The position numbers and the translations under genes were made by a program. The notes under the pieces were generated by a model. That model did no database searches and was not told the origin of the DNA. It saw only the letters and a list, made by a program, of their open reading frames with translations. A stretch of DNA of 64,000 bases, from assembly GCF_943734655.1 (NCBI RefSeq), contig NC_071355.1, positions 73,183,449 through 73,247,448 of the forward strand, written 5' to 3'. Shown piece by piece: positions 1 through 10,513 of this stretch (the stretch's first letter is position 1; each line of letters opens with the position of its first letter). This DNA is from Sabethes cyaneus. Its lineage: Eukaryota; Arthropoda; Insecta; Diptera; Culicidae.

Positions 1-898
1 TACTTTTCGACTGTCAAATTTAGAGCTGCATTCCCGTAGTCTACCTCAAAATTTATTACTCTGCTCGAGACATTCTAGCACATGGGGCACGGCAGATAGC
101 AAGCAAACTCGACAGCTTTGCAAGGATGCTGGGTGGTCGATCTGATCTGTCACATCCGTCCTACTCGTTTTGGTGGCTGTCACAAGTCACATGTTGCTCT
201 AGGCTGCCAAATCACCCCCCGCCCGTACCCGGAGGAAATTTGATGACTTCATTTGGTGTTCGGTTTCAGTGGCACAGGAAGAAAACGTTCGTAGACGACG
301 ACGCACATCGTACACATGATGGAGCGCAAAAATGTCATTAATGGATTGTAGAGTACGGTGTAGTATTTTTTTCCGCAACGCTTTATCATTACCGAAAGGT
401 GAGTCGGTTTCTTTGCGCACCGGCGTTGTTGTAATATTATATGGGGCCACCAACAACCGGGCCATTCACCACCGCACCGACGCTGGCTGGTGCAAGTTTA
501 TAATTTTGATAAGAAAATATCAAATTCGTCGTTGCAAACCGACAACGGAGAAGGTGTTGGTCGCAACACAAGTGACAGGTGGCATGTGGCAGGTATATCA
601 TAGTAGGGTCTAGCTGTGTCTCTAGCAGCGCTTGTTTCAAAAGAAAACTTAAATACTCGTTACAACGCCCGGATGGTAATTTGATATTATTTTTTAGTTT
701 CACAATTGGAACTGGTGTAAGGTGCCGTGGTGCAGCAATTGACACTGAACAAAACGATTTTATATAATCGATGATAATACATAGTGTTGCATTGGATTAT
801 GTTAGCCTACAAACCTGTGGTAGGGTAATTCTCTGATCCATGATTGACTTACCCATGATTGATGCTGTTTAAATTAATGAAATTAATTGTGTCATTTA
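1..898. other. unassigned sequence
   Basis: Short overlapping frames occur on both strands, but none has a recognisable domain, repeat structure or convincing exon boundary. I see no TIR pair. It may be unique intergenic DNA or an old decayed repeat. Confidence 0.4.
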
Positions 899-1245
899 GT
901 CACTTGACTTAAGTGGCTTGCCGTCCTAATACAAGGCCTGTTGTACAAGGATTCTCCAGTTAACTCGTTTGTGGGCTACCGAGTACTCTTCACCAGATCT
1001 CACTGGTCTAACCATTTTGCTTACTGCGCTCCTGGTCGTCTTGTTCCTGCCGGATTTGAGGAAAACACCATCGTTGTAGTGTAGTTGTCCGGCATTCTTG
1101 CAACATGCCCTGCCCATCGTATCCATCCAGTTTTAGCCACCTTTTGAATACTGGGTTCGCTATAAAGCCGTGCGAGTTCATGATTAATGCTCTGCCTCTA
1201 TATTTCGTTCTCCTGTACGACGCCGAAGATTTGCGTTTCATTGGA
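899..1245 (-). pseudogene. LINE fragment, extreme C-terminus of RT ORF (family 1)
   Basis: The minus strand reads, across several frameshifts, as the C-terminal end of the same LINE polyprotein seen at 9793-10513. Shared pieces are MNxxG/MNHEL, a basic stretch, and GRACCKN in an alternate frame, which corresponds to WAGHVARMPDN in the coding frame. The left edge has the family's 3' end (ACTTAAGTGGCTTGCCGTCC, compare ACTTAGGTGGCTTGCCGTCC at 9802). The copy is strongly 5'-truncated and carries in-frame stops, so it is a dead insertion. I find no clear target-site duplication. Confidence 0.75.
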
Positions 1246-2083
1246 AGTGTTATGAAAAGATGTGCTGCTGATTAAATGGGATTGAATTGGTAAAATCCTT
1301 CAACGTGGGGGAACGATTGGTAATAAAAATAATCTTTAATTTCTGTAAAGTTGCTTTGCTAATAGTTTGTGTTCCTGATTTTGTTAAATTATTTCCAAAT
1401 GCACTCTAACTCTGAAACCTAATTAGAATGGAACGTATACAATGTCAGGGTTTATTTCTAATTCCCGTCACAGTAAGTAAAGCCATTCTAATTTTCATCA
1501 TTTGTTGGATGGATTTAATGAATACTCCAAAGGTTCTTGTGCTGATTTGACTAAAACAAGCGTACCTTCCGATCCGTGAACTTTGTAGTCACTGAAAAGC
1601 GATTATTAAAGCATATTATGAAATTACGCAACTGACTTTATTTCTTAAATTCGTCGTACCGTTTTAAAATCCGTCCATCAAAATTTTTCATCGTCCAAAC
1701 TAAAAATCACTACAATGTTTACGAAGCTAACGCGCATGTATTTGTGTTACAAATGTTACTCTGCAAAATGTCTGCAGATCAGGCAAGTTTTCCTGGCTGT
1801 AGAATAACGACAATGCCTTGCATGAGTTATTTTCATTTATGAATGACGGAAAATAAAACGATTGGTCACCATTTTATTCTTCGTCGCACGAAAAAACGTA
1901 GGAAATTTGGCTGGCAGGGCTTCTCAGCTCACTTTGATTGATTGCGTATGATGGACAACAAAACTAAAATATTAGGGAATAACTAGTTTTGCCTTGTGTG
2001 TCATAAAAATGCTGATATTTTTAATAATTTGTGTTGGATAGGACGGGAATAGGCAATTGCGTCGAAGCAGCAACATACCCTAC
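1246..2083. other. unassigned AT-rich sequence
   Basis: No reading frame of note, no TIR pair and no tandem repeat seen. Probably intergenic or intronic. Confidence 0.4.
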
Positions 2084-2085
2084 TA

Positions 2086-2253
2086 CACTCAAATCTCGTT
2101 TTACGTCCACTGTTGGGGGGACATAAAAAAAGAGGACGTTAATTCAAATTTTGGACATAAAACGAGAGGACGTTAATTCAAATTTCGAACGTAAAAAAGT
2201 GGACGTACAACGAAATCACGTAAAATGAATGGACGTAAAAAGAGCTTCTAGTG
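2086..2253. mobile_element. 168-bp MITE with TA target duplication
   Basis: The left end (CACTCAAATCTCGTTTTACG) is the imperfect inverted repeat of the right end, whose reverse complement is CACTAGAAGCTCTTTTTACG. Both ends are bordered by TA, at 2084-2085 and 2254-2255. Inside, a GAGGACGTTAATTCAAATTT unit occurs twice in tandem. There is no coding capacity. TA duplication plus CACT-type ends fit a non-autonomous Tc1/mariner-superfamily element; the family name is not known to me. Confidence 0.75.
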
Positions 2254-2278
2254 TACTTTGATAAAAGTTACATATAAC

Positions 2279-2483
2279 CGAAGACCTCTATAACAAGAAG
2301 ACTGGCAGCTCTGCCAATATTCTGGAGACACTGATGATAGCTCGCTCTACCGGCCAAGGTAGTCCCTGGATGCATCTGTGTAAGTGAGTACTTGTATTCA
2401 TACAGAAGCGCCGCTGATAGTGACGCTCGACGTTTATATGAAAAAATAACAGAGATGCCAGTCTGTTAGTAATGGGGTCTTCG
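2279..2483. mobile_element. about 205-bp MITE-like inverted-repeat element
   Basis: The ends CGAAGACCTCTATAACAAG and, reversed, CGAAGACCCCATTACTAAC continue into a second shared block AGACTGGCANCTCTG. This gives roughly 35 bp of imperfect TIR. The element is non-coding. The target duplication is unclear, because the flanks ATAAC and GATAT are only loosely similar. It lies 25 bp from the preceding MITE. Confidence 0.6.
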
Positions 2484-2664
2484 ATATCAGCCGTCAGCCA
2501 AAAATGTATTCGGACAGCAGCGTTTCCGTTTTTAATATAGAGTCCATATTGTTTGAATTGTCTAAAAATTAATTAAAAAATCATAGGGACTGTGTACAAG
2601 ATCACGACCGCATAAGTGACGCAGGACTACGTAAGGCTCTTTGTAATGATAGTAGCATGTATCC

Positions 2665-3799
2665 TTTACTTACTTATTCAGCCGAGAGCCGGGGTGGCTC
2701 TTGCCGTATCAAGAATTCCTCTCCATTGTACACGGTCCTGGGCTACTCGTCGCCAATTCGTTACGCGTCTCGACACACGCAAGTCGGCTTCAACCTGGTC
2801 GAGCCATCTAGCACGTTGAGCCCCTCTATTTCTGGTGCCGGTGGGGTTCTTGAAGAGAACGGATTTCACTACACAGTCGTCCGGCATCCTTGCGACGTGG
2901 CCGGCCCACTGTAGTCTCCTAACTTTCGCCAGTTGTACGATAGGAATCTCTCCAAGCAGTGCCTGTAGCTCGTGGTTCATACGTCTCCGCCACTCCCCGT
3001 CTGTACTCCGTCAAAAATAGTCCGCAACACCTTTCGTTCGAAAACGGCAAGGGCACGTATGTCTTCCGTAAGTAAAGTTATTGCCTCAAGTCCGTAGAGG
3101 ACTACCGGTCTGATTAGCGTTTTGTATATCGTTTGCTTTGTGCGGCGGCGTATGCTCCTTGATCGAAACGTCTTGCGAAGGGAAAAGTAGGCTCGATTTC
3201 CAGCTTGAATGCGTCGTTGGATCTCCTTACTCGTATTATTGTCGGCGGTGACCAGAGATCCCAAATATACGAACTCATCAACCACTTCCAGTTCATCACT
3301 GTCAATAGTCACTGTCCGTGGGAGGCAAACGTTACTATCTCGGGAGCCTCTTCCTACCATATATTTGGTTTTCAACGCATTAATTTGCAACCCTATCCTC
3401 CTAGCCTCCGTTTTTAGTCTGGCGTAGATTACCTCCGCCGTCCCACGGTTTCTAGTAATGATGTCGAGGTCGTCTGCAAAGGCTAGGAGTTGGCTACTCT
3501 TACTGAAAATCGTTCCGCTCGTTTCAATGCCCGCTCGCCGGATCACACCTTCAATAGCGATATTGAATAACATACAGGACAGTCCATCCCCTTGCCGTAA
3601 CCCTCTGCGCGATTCGAAAGGGCTTGAGAGTGTCCCCGAAACGCGCACGTAGCACATCACTCGTTCCAGAGTAGCTTTGATCAGTCGCGTCAGTTTGTCC
3701 GGAAAACCATACTCGTGCTATCTGCCATAGCCGTTCGCGTTCAACGGTATCGTATGCTGCTCTGAAATCCATGAAAATATGATGCGTGGGCAAGTTGTA
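2665..3799 (-). pseudogene. LINE copy A, 3' part: reverse transcriptase palm to C-terminus
   Basis: This is the 3' half of a 5'-truncated LINE whose 5' half continues at 4725-6075 across an inserted element. Read on the minus strand: DFRAAYDTVERERLWQI (RT motif A area), a frameshift near 3700, then RRGLRQGDGLSCMLFN and the catalytic FADDLDI (about 3469-3480), FVYLGSLVTADNN, and the tail RLQWAGHVARMPDD and RARWLDQVEADLR. A further frameshift near 2980 separates the last segment. The protein would copy its own RNA at a nicked target site, but the frameshifts make it inactive. The same family recurs at 899, 9793, 41350, 42318 and 42850. Confidence 0.9.
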
Positions 3800-4724
3800 G
3801 GGGAATGTCGTCGTGGTTGGGCCGCCTTTTTGACATTCGCCCATAACTTCCGTTTTAAAAAGATTTTTTAAAATCTAAAGAGATCGTTGGAAAGGTCTAA
3901 GAATAAGCTATACTTCTGGAAAATTTTGAACTGATTGCTTAAAAAATAATAAAGTTATAGGCATTTACGTGAAGACAAAAAATGTTGTCATACTCGGGCC
4001 ACGTTGTACAGGTTGGGCCACCGCTTTTAATCCAAGAAATACGTATTGAAACTCTATGTAGAGACATCAAAAGAATGAATTTCGTGAGCAACGGCCCATA
4101 TAAGTATAAATATCCTATTTTTAATAACATCCTTGCGAAATTTTTGGTGATCTTGTAAAATCAATATTACTACTATCGCGTTTTCCGATGTGTACTACTG
4201 CAATGAAAAATCAACAACAATCTAGGTTTTTATTGTACTAATTAGGCTTTATTTTATCACATTTCCCGCGAATGACGGTCTCCAGCGAAAATGACGCTTC
4301 TGTGCTTAAAATTATGGTGGCCCAACCGTGGCTACACAAGTGGCCCGACCTTTACAATAAGCGCTTTTGTAGCTTTTACCCATTACCCTACCCAAATACC
4401 TAACTGGACGGGATTTTTCAATAGCCTTCGAATAGAGCACAACACATTTAATAAATTTTCAATATTTGTCCCGATAATTGCATTTCATGAATCATTTCTT
4501 GAAGAAAAGTTAACTGCACCTGCAAAACTTTTATTGTATTGTTTCAATCAGTGAATTCAGTACGCGTGTTTTGAATACACGATTGAAACTCGCAATATTG
4601 TGAAAAGTTAGCTGTCACAGTAAGAAGTTTTACAATGCTTGTACAAAGGTATCACGAGTTACTAAAACTGAACAAATCGTGGTGGCCCGACCATAACAGT
4701 GGCCCGACGATAACGACATTACCC
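3800..4724. mobile_element. 925-bp non-autonomous TIR element inserted in LINE copy A (TA target)
   Basis: Joining the LINE across this segment restores the expected reading (about QKCR-EYNLPTHHIFMDF), so its limits are well set. Each edge carries a TA (3798-3799 and 4725-4726). The ends GGGGAATGTCGTCGTGGTTG and, reversed, GGGTAATGTCGTTATCGTCG are about 28-bp imperfect TIRs. The motif GGCCCRAC recurs near both ends and internally (about 4008, 4319 and 4345). No transposase is encoded; the short frames inside look fortuitous. TA duplication suggests Tc1/mariner-type mobilisation. Confidence 0.85.
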
Positions 4725-6075
4725 TACTCTCGACATTTCTGAAGGATTTGTCGGAGAGTAAAAATTTGATCCGTAGTAGCACGGACCCGCATAAAGTAGC
4801 ATAAAGCCCGCCTGATACTGCCCTACGAATTCTCTTGCTATTGGGGATAGACGACGCAAGAAAATCTGGGAGAGCACCTTGTACGCGGCGTTGACCAGTG
4901 TAATGCCGCGGTAGTTACAGCAGTCTAGCCGGTCGCCCTTTTTGTAGATGGGATAGACTACGCCTTCCATCCACTCCTCCGGTAGTTTCTCTTCTTCCCA
5001 AATCCTTGAAATTAGCCAGTGAAGTGCCGTTACTAGCGGTTCTTGGCCATTTTTGATAAGTTCTGCCGGGAGTCGATCCTTCCCGGCGGCTCTATTATTC
5101 TTAAGCAGATCGATTTCTCGTCGGATCCCTTCGAGATCGGGAGCCGGTACGCTGTTGTCGTTTGTAGATACTCCGAGGTTAACTTCCATTGCGTCTCCTG
5201 CTGCTATATCGCCATTGAGGTGTTCATCGAAGAACTGCTTCCACCTGTCGATCACCTCGCGCTCGTTTGTGATTAGATCCCCTCCCTCGTCCCTACACAT
5301 ATCAGGATTTGGTGTGTGGGCCTTGCGAGTTTGGTTCACCTTCTCGTAAAACTTGCGGGTATCATTAGCCCGGAATAGTTGTTCAAGCTCCTCACGATCT
5401 CTGTCCTCCTTCTGGCGCTTTTTCTTTCTCAGGATCGTGGTCAACTCATTCCTCGCTCGTCGATACTTGGCCAAATTCTCACTCGTGGATATGCTCAGAT
5501 AGTTTTCCCAAGCTCTTTTTCCCTCTCTATCGCTTCTTGGCATTCCCCGTCAAACCAATCATTTCGTGCCCTCGAGGTTTCCACACCTAGCCCGCGGTTG
5601 CGGCCTCGTTGACGGCCGAGCGTATCCTTCTCCGTCCGTTTTCGAGGGTCGAAGCATCTATCTCCACAGAAGAAGGTAGAGCTTTATCCAGTACGCGCGC
5701 GTAGTTTTCGGCAGTTCGCGGGTTGTCTAGTTGCCGAATGTTTTGCCGAGGAGGGCGACTTTTTCGCGAGGTATAAACCGCCGATAGTTTTGAGCGCACA
5801 TGTACTGCTACTAGGTAGTGGTCCGAGTCAATATCCGCACTCCGTAGGGAGCGTACGTTGGTGATGTTCGAGAAAAACCGGCCCTCGATGAGAATATGGT
5901 CGATTTGGTTCGAGGTTCGTTGGTCAGGTGATCTCCAGGTGGCCTTGTGGATATCTTTGTGAGGAAAGAAGGTACTTTTGATCACCAAGCCTCGGGAAGC
6001 CGCAAAACTGATGCATCGCTGGCCGTTATCTTTCGTGTCGGTGTGCAGGCTATGTAGCATGTATCCACGCATATA
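4725..6075 (-). pseudogene. LINE copy A, 5' part: endonuclease C-terminus and RT N-terminus
   Basis: Two frames cover it. Residues from 6072 to 5587 give the end of an APE-type endonuclease (NQIDHILIEGRFF, then the catalytic-loop motif DIDSDHYLV). From 5543 to 4719 comes the connector KRAWENYLSISTSE, the basic linker RKKKRQKEDRDREE and RT entry motifs NNRAAGKDRLPAELI, YKKGDRLDCCNYRGI and FVGQYQAGF. A small duplication near 4795 causes a frameshift; the other frame resumes TTDQIFTLRQILQ. The copy starts inside the endonuclease domain, so it is 5'-truncated as is usual for LINEs. This domain is what is often annotated as craniofacial development protein 2-like. Confidence 0.9.
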
Positions 6076-6213
6076 ATAATACGATTCTTCATGTACATCA
6101 TGCTACAATCAGGATTTGTTGAGACTAGCTGCAGGTCGAGAAAATTCGATTATTTTTAAATGAATGTTAGTAGCGTCTCAAATCTTACTTCAACATCAAA
6201 CACTATTTACATA

Positions 6214-7173
6214 GGGGAACTGGTGGTAAAATGAATAACTTTAGCAATTTCGCCATTTTCTCCCCCAGGAACCAACCAAATGCAGAACGCACTATATGAA
6301 TTGAAAGCTGAATTCATATTCCATTTAGCAATTTATAAAAATGTTTCAAAAAGGACGATTTGTCATGAAAAATTCCTTTTTTTCGAAAGCGTCACATTCG
6401 AGCCTGATTTTTTTTTTCGTGTGGGTACAATGAACATGCAGTGAGGGCAAAATGAACATGTCATAGAAAACTACAGTTAACATGCAGTTTGGATAAATTA
6501 AGCATTTTTTGACATTATCATTGTTCTACATAAGCCGTAGATATTCAACAGGGCTGTTGGAATTAAAATGGGGCTCCACAAAGTTAACATAATGTATCTT
6601 CGACACGTTCATACAATGCTTGTCTTTTACCTCGCATGATTTTCCAGCACTCGGTCCTTTTGCGTCATTTTTCGAGAGACTCGATCATTTTTATGGCTTG
6701 AATGGTAATTATTTTGTGGCTGCTGATAAATGGAAAGTAAAACATCATGATGCACACTGTTCATTTTGCCCCCATAGTGAGGTGTTCATTTTACCCCCAA
6801 AACACCAATTGTTTTCAAGTTTGTTATAAACAAACAGTTGATAAAAATATTTGGAATTTTCGACAGATCCGCAGGACAGTGATTAGCAAACAACACTAAA
6901 TGATACCAATAGTCGAAATTTAATTTGTTTCGCCAAAATAGCTTATTTACTAATAGTGGAAATTAACATCGGTGTCAAGTTTCAGCAATTTTTTTTTACT
7001 TTTTCAATTGTTTTCACATTGAAAAGCTTATGATCACCACATATTGTCTCAAACAGCTTGAAATACTTCTAGGAGAAGATACCTATTGATCTGGAACAGA
7101 TTTTAATCGGTTTACTGGGTATTTGGCTGCCTGTTTATTTTACCCCCCCTGTTCATTTTACCCGCAGTTCCCC
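6214..7173. mobile_element. 960-bp non-autonomous TIR element (TA target)
   Basis: The left end GGGGAACTGGTGGTAAAATG matches the right end reversed, GGGGAACTGCGGGTAAAATG. TA flanks both sides (6212-6213 and 7174-7175). The motif AAAATGAAC or its complement recurs near both ends (about 6451, 6774, 6787 and 7151), like subterminal transposase sites. The 69-codon frame at 6620-6829 lies inside and looks fortuitous. The terminal GGGGAA resembles the element at 3800-4724, so the two may be distant relatives. Confidence 0.85.
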
Positions 7174-7183
7174 TATATGTGTA

Positions 7184-7379
7184 CAGCCTGAATTCGTTAA
7201 TTGGGCCACGACTGCACTCCAGCTGATTCGCTAATTGGGCCGACTGACAGTTGTTAGAAAATTCTAAACTCGAAAATTCCATACAATTTTGACATTCAAG
7301 TTGTCACATAGCCCAATTAGCGAACGCCCAATTAACGAACCGCCCAATTAACGAACCACCAATTAACGAAACTTTGCTG
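7184..7379. mobile_element. 196-bp MITE with iterated TTCGTTAATTGGGC motif
   Basis: The ends CAGCCTGAATTCGTTAATTG and, reversed, CAGCAAAGTTTCGTTAATTG are TIRs, each bordered by TA (7182-7183 and 7380-7381). The motif TTCGYTAATTGGGC occurs twice on the left arm and about four times inverted on the right. There is no coding capacity. CAG-type ends and TA duplication fit the Tc1/mariner superfamily. It starts 11 bp after the preceding element. Confidence 0.8.
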
Positions 7380-7381
7380 TA

Positions 7382-7834
7382 TTGATAACATCAAACAATT
7401 GTTATGTTAAAATGGCTTGACTGTGTTGCAGGTTGAGAAATTCAAATTTTTGCAAGTAGATAATTTTTTTACATTTTTTTACTCATTTTCATGAATGAGA
7501 GCTACTATATAAGTACATAAGCTAAATTTGTTTGGAAAACGTGTTGTACCTTACGGATCCCTCCTGCCTTGTCTCGTCCATCATTTTCGATAGAAATTAA
7601 TCTAAACGTAATGCGTAATGACTATGTAACTAGATAAAGAATTGCAGGTAACTAACTGACGCAAAGCAGCAAATGAAACGTTTTAAATTATTCGCGGATA
7701 AGATAAGAGTCGCTGATTTTCCTCGCGTGGAGAATTGCTGCGTCACGTCACATGCACAAATATCCCTTTAGCTCTGTTTCCGAACAAGGCAACAGTTCCG
7801 AACAAATTTTTGCAATATATGGATGCAATCTGGC
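7382..7834. other. unassigned sequence
   Basis: AT-rich, with no recognisable gene or repeat. Confidence 0.35.
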
Positions 7835-8286
7835 AAATGGAAAGGATGGGGGGCTCTGTAGCCGTTAGGTTACCGAGTCTGCTTCGACAAGCGAATGGTC
7901 ATGGGATCGAATCTTAGTAGAATCAGACCATTCGATGTCAAAGTGACTTTAGCATGGGTTTATTCTCAGACCCATCACCACCTTTCCTTCATGCTGAATT
8001 CTATGTTATCCCGATATGGCCTATTGACAGTGCAAAAATTATCCCCTTATTTGCGCCAGGGCTATAATTGGGGACAGCGCTGTCATGTGGAACAAGATGG
8101 GTAAAGTAGAGAAAAGCATTGAAGGAAGGGTACCTAATTACACACAAGTACGCATAAAATTCCATAAGCATATCGCTCACTCAATAGCGATTATAGCAAA
8201 AATAAACGCAGTGCAGGTTATACAGCAAACACCCGGGCGATATCACAATACATCAAACGATACTGGTCGCAGTGATGAGTCCATAC

Positions 8287-8288
<2 letters not shown>

Positions 8289-8380
<92 letters not shown>

Positions 8381-8396
8381 ATAGTAGTAGTAGTAG
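8289..8396. repeat. (TAG)n microsatellite
   Basis: About 36 trinucleotide units with one TAA interruption. It sits at one edge of the sequence nested in the SINE, as expected if it is the (CTA)n 3' tail of a minus-strand retroposon. Confidence 0.95.
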
Positions 8397-9214
8397 GGGA
8401 AAGCCACCATCATTTCAAGGACTTGCCAATGTATGTGGGTAGAATTACAGTAGATCCAAATTTGATTACCAAATGAATTTCACACTAATGCTGTTACAGA
8501 AGGGCCAAAAGGGATTGGGCGGACCCACAAGCAGAGGCACTTGTGCGCAGTCCGGGGTTATAAGAGTCGCCTTCCAGCATTAGGATCCTTCCATGTAATA
8601 ATCAATTTCGCTGTACCAACTTTAACCCACGTGATGATTTGTTTGTTTTGAATTGAGAAGTGCCATATTTGCTTCAGACCTTAAGGATTCAGGTTGGCAA
8701 TCCACTCCATCATCCAGCCTTCCACATTTATGATATCAATAATAATACTATTAATAATATGATATTAAGATGAAATGTGGTATATATGTGCAAAAATAGA
8801 ACAATCTCACCAGCAGTCCCTCGTATGGAACAGAGTAACGTCCTTTGAGGTTCCATAAGTGCTTCTAGTAATTAATTTAACTTTTTCATTCTGGTATCCA
8901 TATACAGTTAGAACTCGTTCTGGTCAAAGTTTTTACTATATAGCAGGAGATACTTCATAAGCTAAAACGAAAACAAAAAAAAAATTAAAATTACTTATAT
9001 TAGGCTTACCTATTGACAAGGCCGTGTGGCTCGCCGTCTGCCCAAAACCGCGGTTTTGAGATCAGGCAGTCGGGAACCACGTAGCATCGCACCTCCTAGC
9101 TTGGCTACTCAATAGAGCATTACCAGGTATGGTCACGTGAAGGCGCTAGGTAGGGGCTTGGGATGGCTAAAGCTATATTAGACGCTCCTCATTTGCCTTC
9201 CCCATTTCATACCC
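8397..9214 (-). mobile_element. dispersed repeat D, copy 1, nested in SINE A
   Basis: About 8770-9205 is clearly similar to 49140-49610, including AACAATCTCACCAGCAGTC, GGTTCCATAAGTGCTTCTAG, TTTTGAGATCAGGCAGTCGG and CAATAGAGCATTACCAGGTA. The segment is bounded by a 24-bp direct repeat of SINE 3' sequence (8265-8288 and 9215-9238, starting GGTCGCAGTGATG), which I read as its target-site duplication. With the TAG run as reversed tail, the retroposon is on the minus strand. No protein is encoded. 8397-8770 has no second copy here. Confidence 0.65.
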
Positions 9215-9257
9215 GGTCGCAGTGATGAGTCCATACAGGAAAAAATGGAAAGGGTGG

Positions 9258-9600
9258 TCGCTCACTTTTCTATAAAGTTTCACTTTCAGGATATCGAATT
9301 GGACTAGAAATAATGTTTAAACGTGATATTGGTTGAATGAAAGGGGTGGTTTTACACTTCAACAAAATTGTTTACGTTCAGGACTTCAAATTGTACAAAT
9401 TGTGTTTAATCGCGTTCGTAAGGAATTTTGTTAGGACGAGGAGACTTTGTCACTCTTTCTGACGTAGTTCCCAAGCACAGATATCAAATTGGACTAGGTT
9501 TAATCGCGTTCGTAAGGAATTTTGTTGGGACGAAGAGACTTTGTCACTCTCTGTAGCGTTCTTCCCAAGCACAGATATCAAATTGGTCTAGGATCAATCA
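9258..9600. repeat. about 95-bp tandem repeat, two good units plus degenerate ones
   Basis: The block starting TTTAATCGCGTTCGTAAGGA occurs at about 9407 and 9499. Each is followed by GAGACTTTGTCACTCT and by CCCAAGCACAGATATCAAAT. Weaker related units precede (9290-9405, with ATATCGAATTGGACTAG) and follow. Non-coding minisatellite-like structure next to dispersed repeat C. Confidence 0.7.
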
Positions 9601-9792
9601 TCGCAAAAAATGTTCGACCTATTGGGATGGGGAGGTTTTGTCACTTTTTTTTCTAAAAATACGTTGAAAATATGATGACGTCTTTTGCAACCAATCACGA
9701 AGCGAGGATTGCTAGTTAAACAATGCTTCATTATTCTCAATTTTTCAATAGTGCGTACTTTGAAATGAGTAGGTTTATATATTGGAGGTGAT

Positions 9793-10513
9793 TACTTACT
9801 TACTTAGGTGGCTTGCCGTCCTAAGACAAAGCCTGCTGAACAAAATTTCTCCATGCAACTCGGTTGAGGGCTACCGCTCTCCAATTCCTCGGACACCGAG
9901 TACTCTCCGTCAGATCTCGCTCCACCTGGTCTAACCATCTTGCTCGCTGCGCTCCTGGTCGTCTTGATCCTACCGGATTTGAGGCGAACACCATCTTTGC
10001 AGGGTAGTTGTCCGGCATTCTTGCAACATGCCCTGCCCATCGTATCCGTCCAGCTTTAGCCACCTTCTGGATACTGGGTTCGCCATAGAGCTGTGCGAGT
10101 TCATGGTTCATCCTACGCCTCCATACTCCGTTCTCCTGTACGCCACCGAAGATCGTTCTTAGCACTCGTCGTTCGAAAACTCCGAGCACTCGCAGGTCCT
10201 CCTCGAGCATTGTCCATGTTTCATGCCCGTAGAGAACAACCGGTCTAATAAGCGTCTTGTACAGGGTGCACTTTGTACGGGGACTTAGTCTGCTCGACCG
10301 CAATTGCTTGTGGAGCCCATAGTAAGCACGACTTCCGCTGATAATACGCCTCCGAATCTCACGGCTGGTATCATTGTCCGCCGTTACCAGTGAGCCAAGG
10401 TAGACAAATTCATCGACTACCTCAAATTCATCGCCGTCGATTAATATACTACTGCCCAAGCGGTGTCGTTCGGCCTTGGTTCCGCTGGCCAGCATGTACT
10501 TTGTTTTAGACGT
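9793..10513 (-). pseudogene. LINE copy B, 3' part: RT thumb and C-terminal domain
   Basis: An open frame (10525 to 9821) reads KTKYMLASG, FVYLGSLVTADNDTSREIR, FERRVLRTIFGGVQE, MNHELAQLYGEPS, WAGHVARMPDN and ARWLDQVERDL, then a stop and a (TAAG)-type tail reversed at 9793-9806. It is the best preserved copy of family 1 here. The 5' neighbour is at 12124-12813 beyond an inserted TIR element; the apparent start at 10525 lies in that element's TIR. A 14-bp duplication (ATATTGGAGGTGAT at 9779, ATATTGGAGGCGAT at 12814) frames the whole LINE. Confidence 0.92.

Larger units (their letters stand above)
7850..9242 (+). mobile_element. tRNA-derived SINE family A, copy 1 (split by a nested retroposon)
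   Basis: The 5' part has tRNA-like promoter boxes: TAGCCGTTAGG resembles an A box and GGGATCGAATC a degenerate B box. The body matches the copies at 37428 and 51950. The 3' end lies at 9215-9242, after a nested insertion, and ends in a short A-rich tail. A 15-bp duplication AAATGGAAAGGATGG / AAATGGAAAGGGTGG (7835-7849 and 9243-9257) brackets the whole unit, showing that it moved by LINE-type retroposition. Short frames within it are not genes. Confidence 0.85.

Noticed and set aside
8085..8291. Short frame MWNKMGKVEKSIEG...
   Set aside because: It lies within SINE A and is not conserved as a frame in the other copies.
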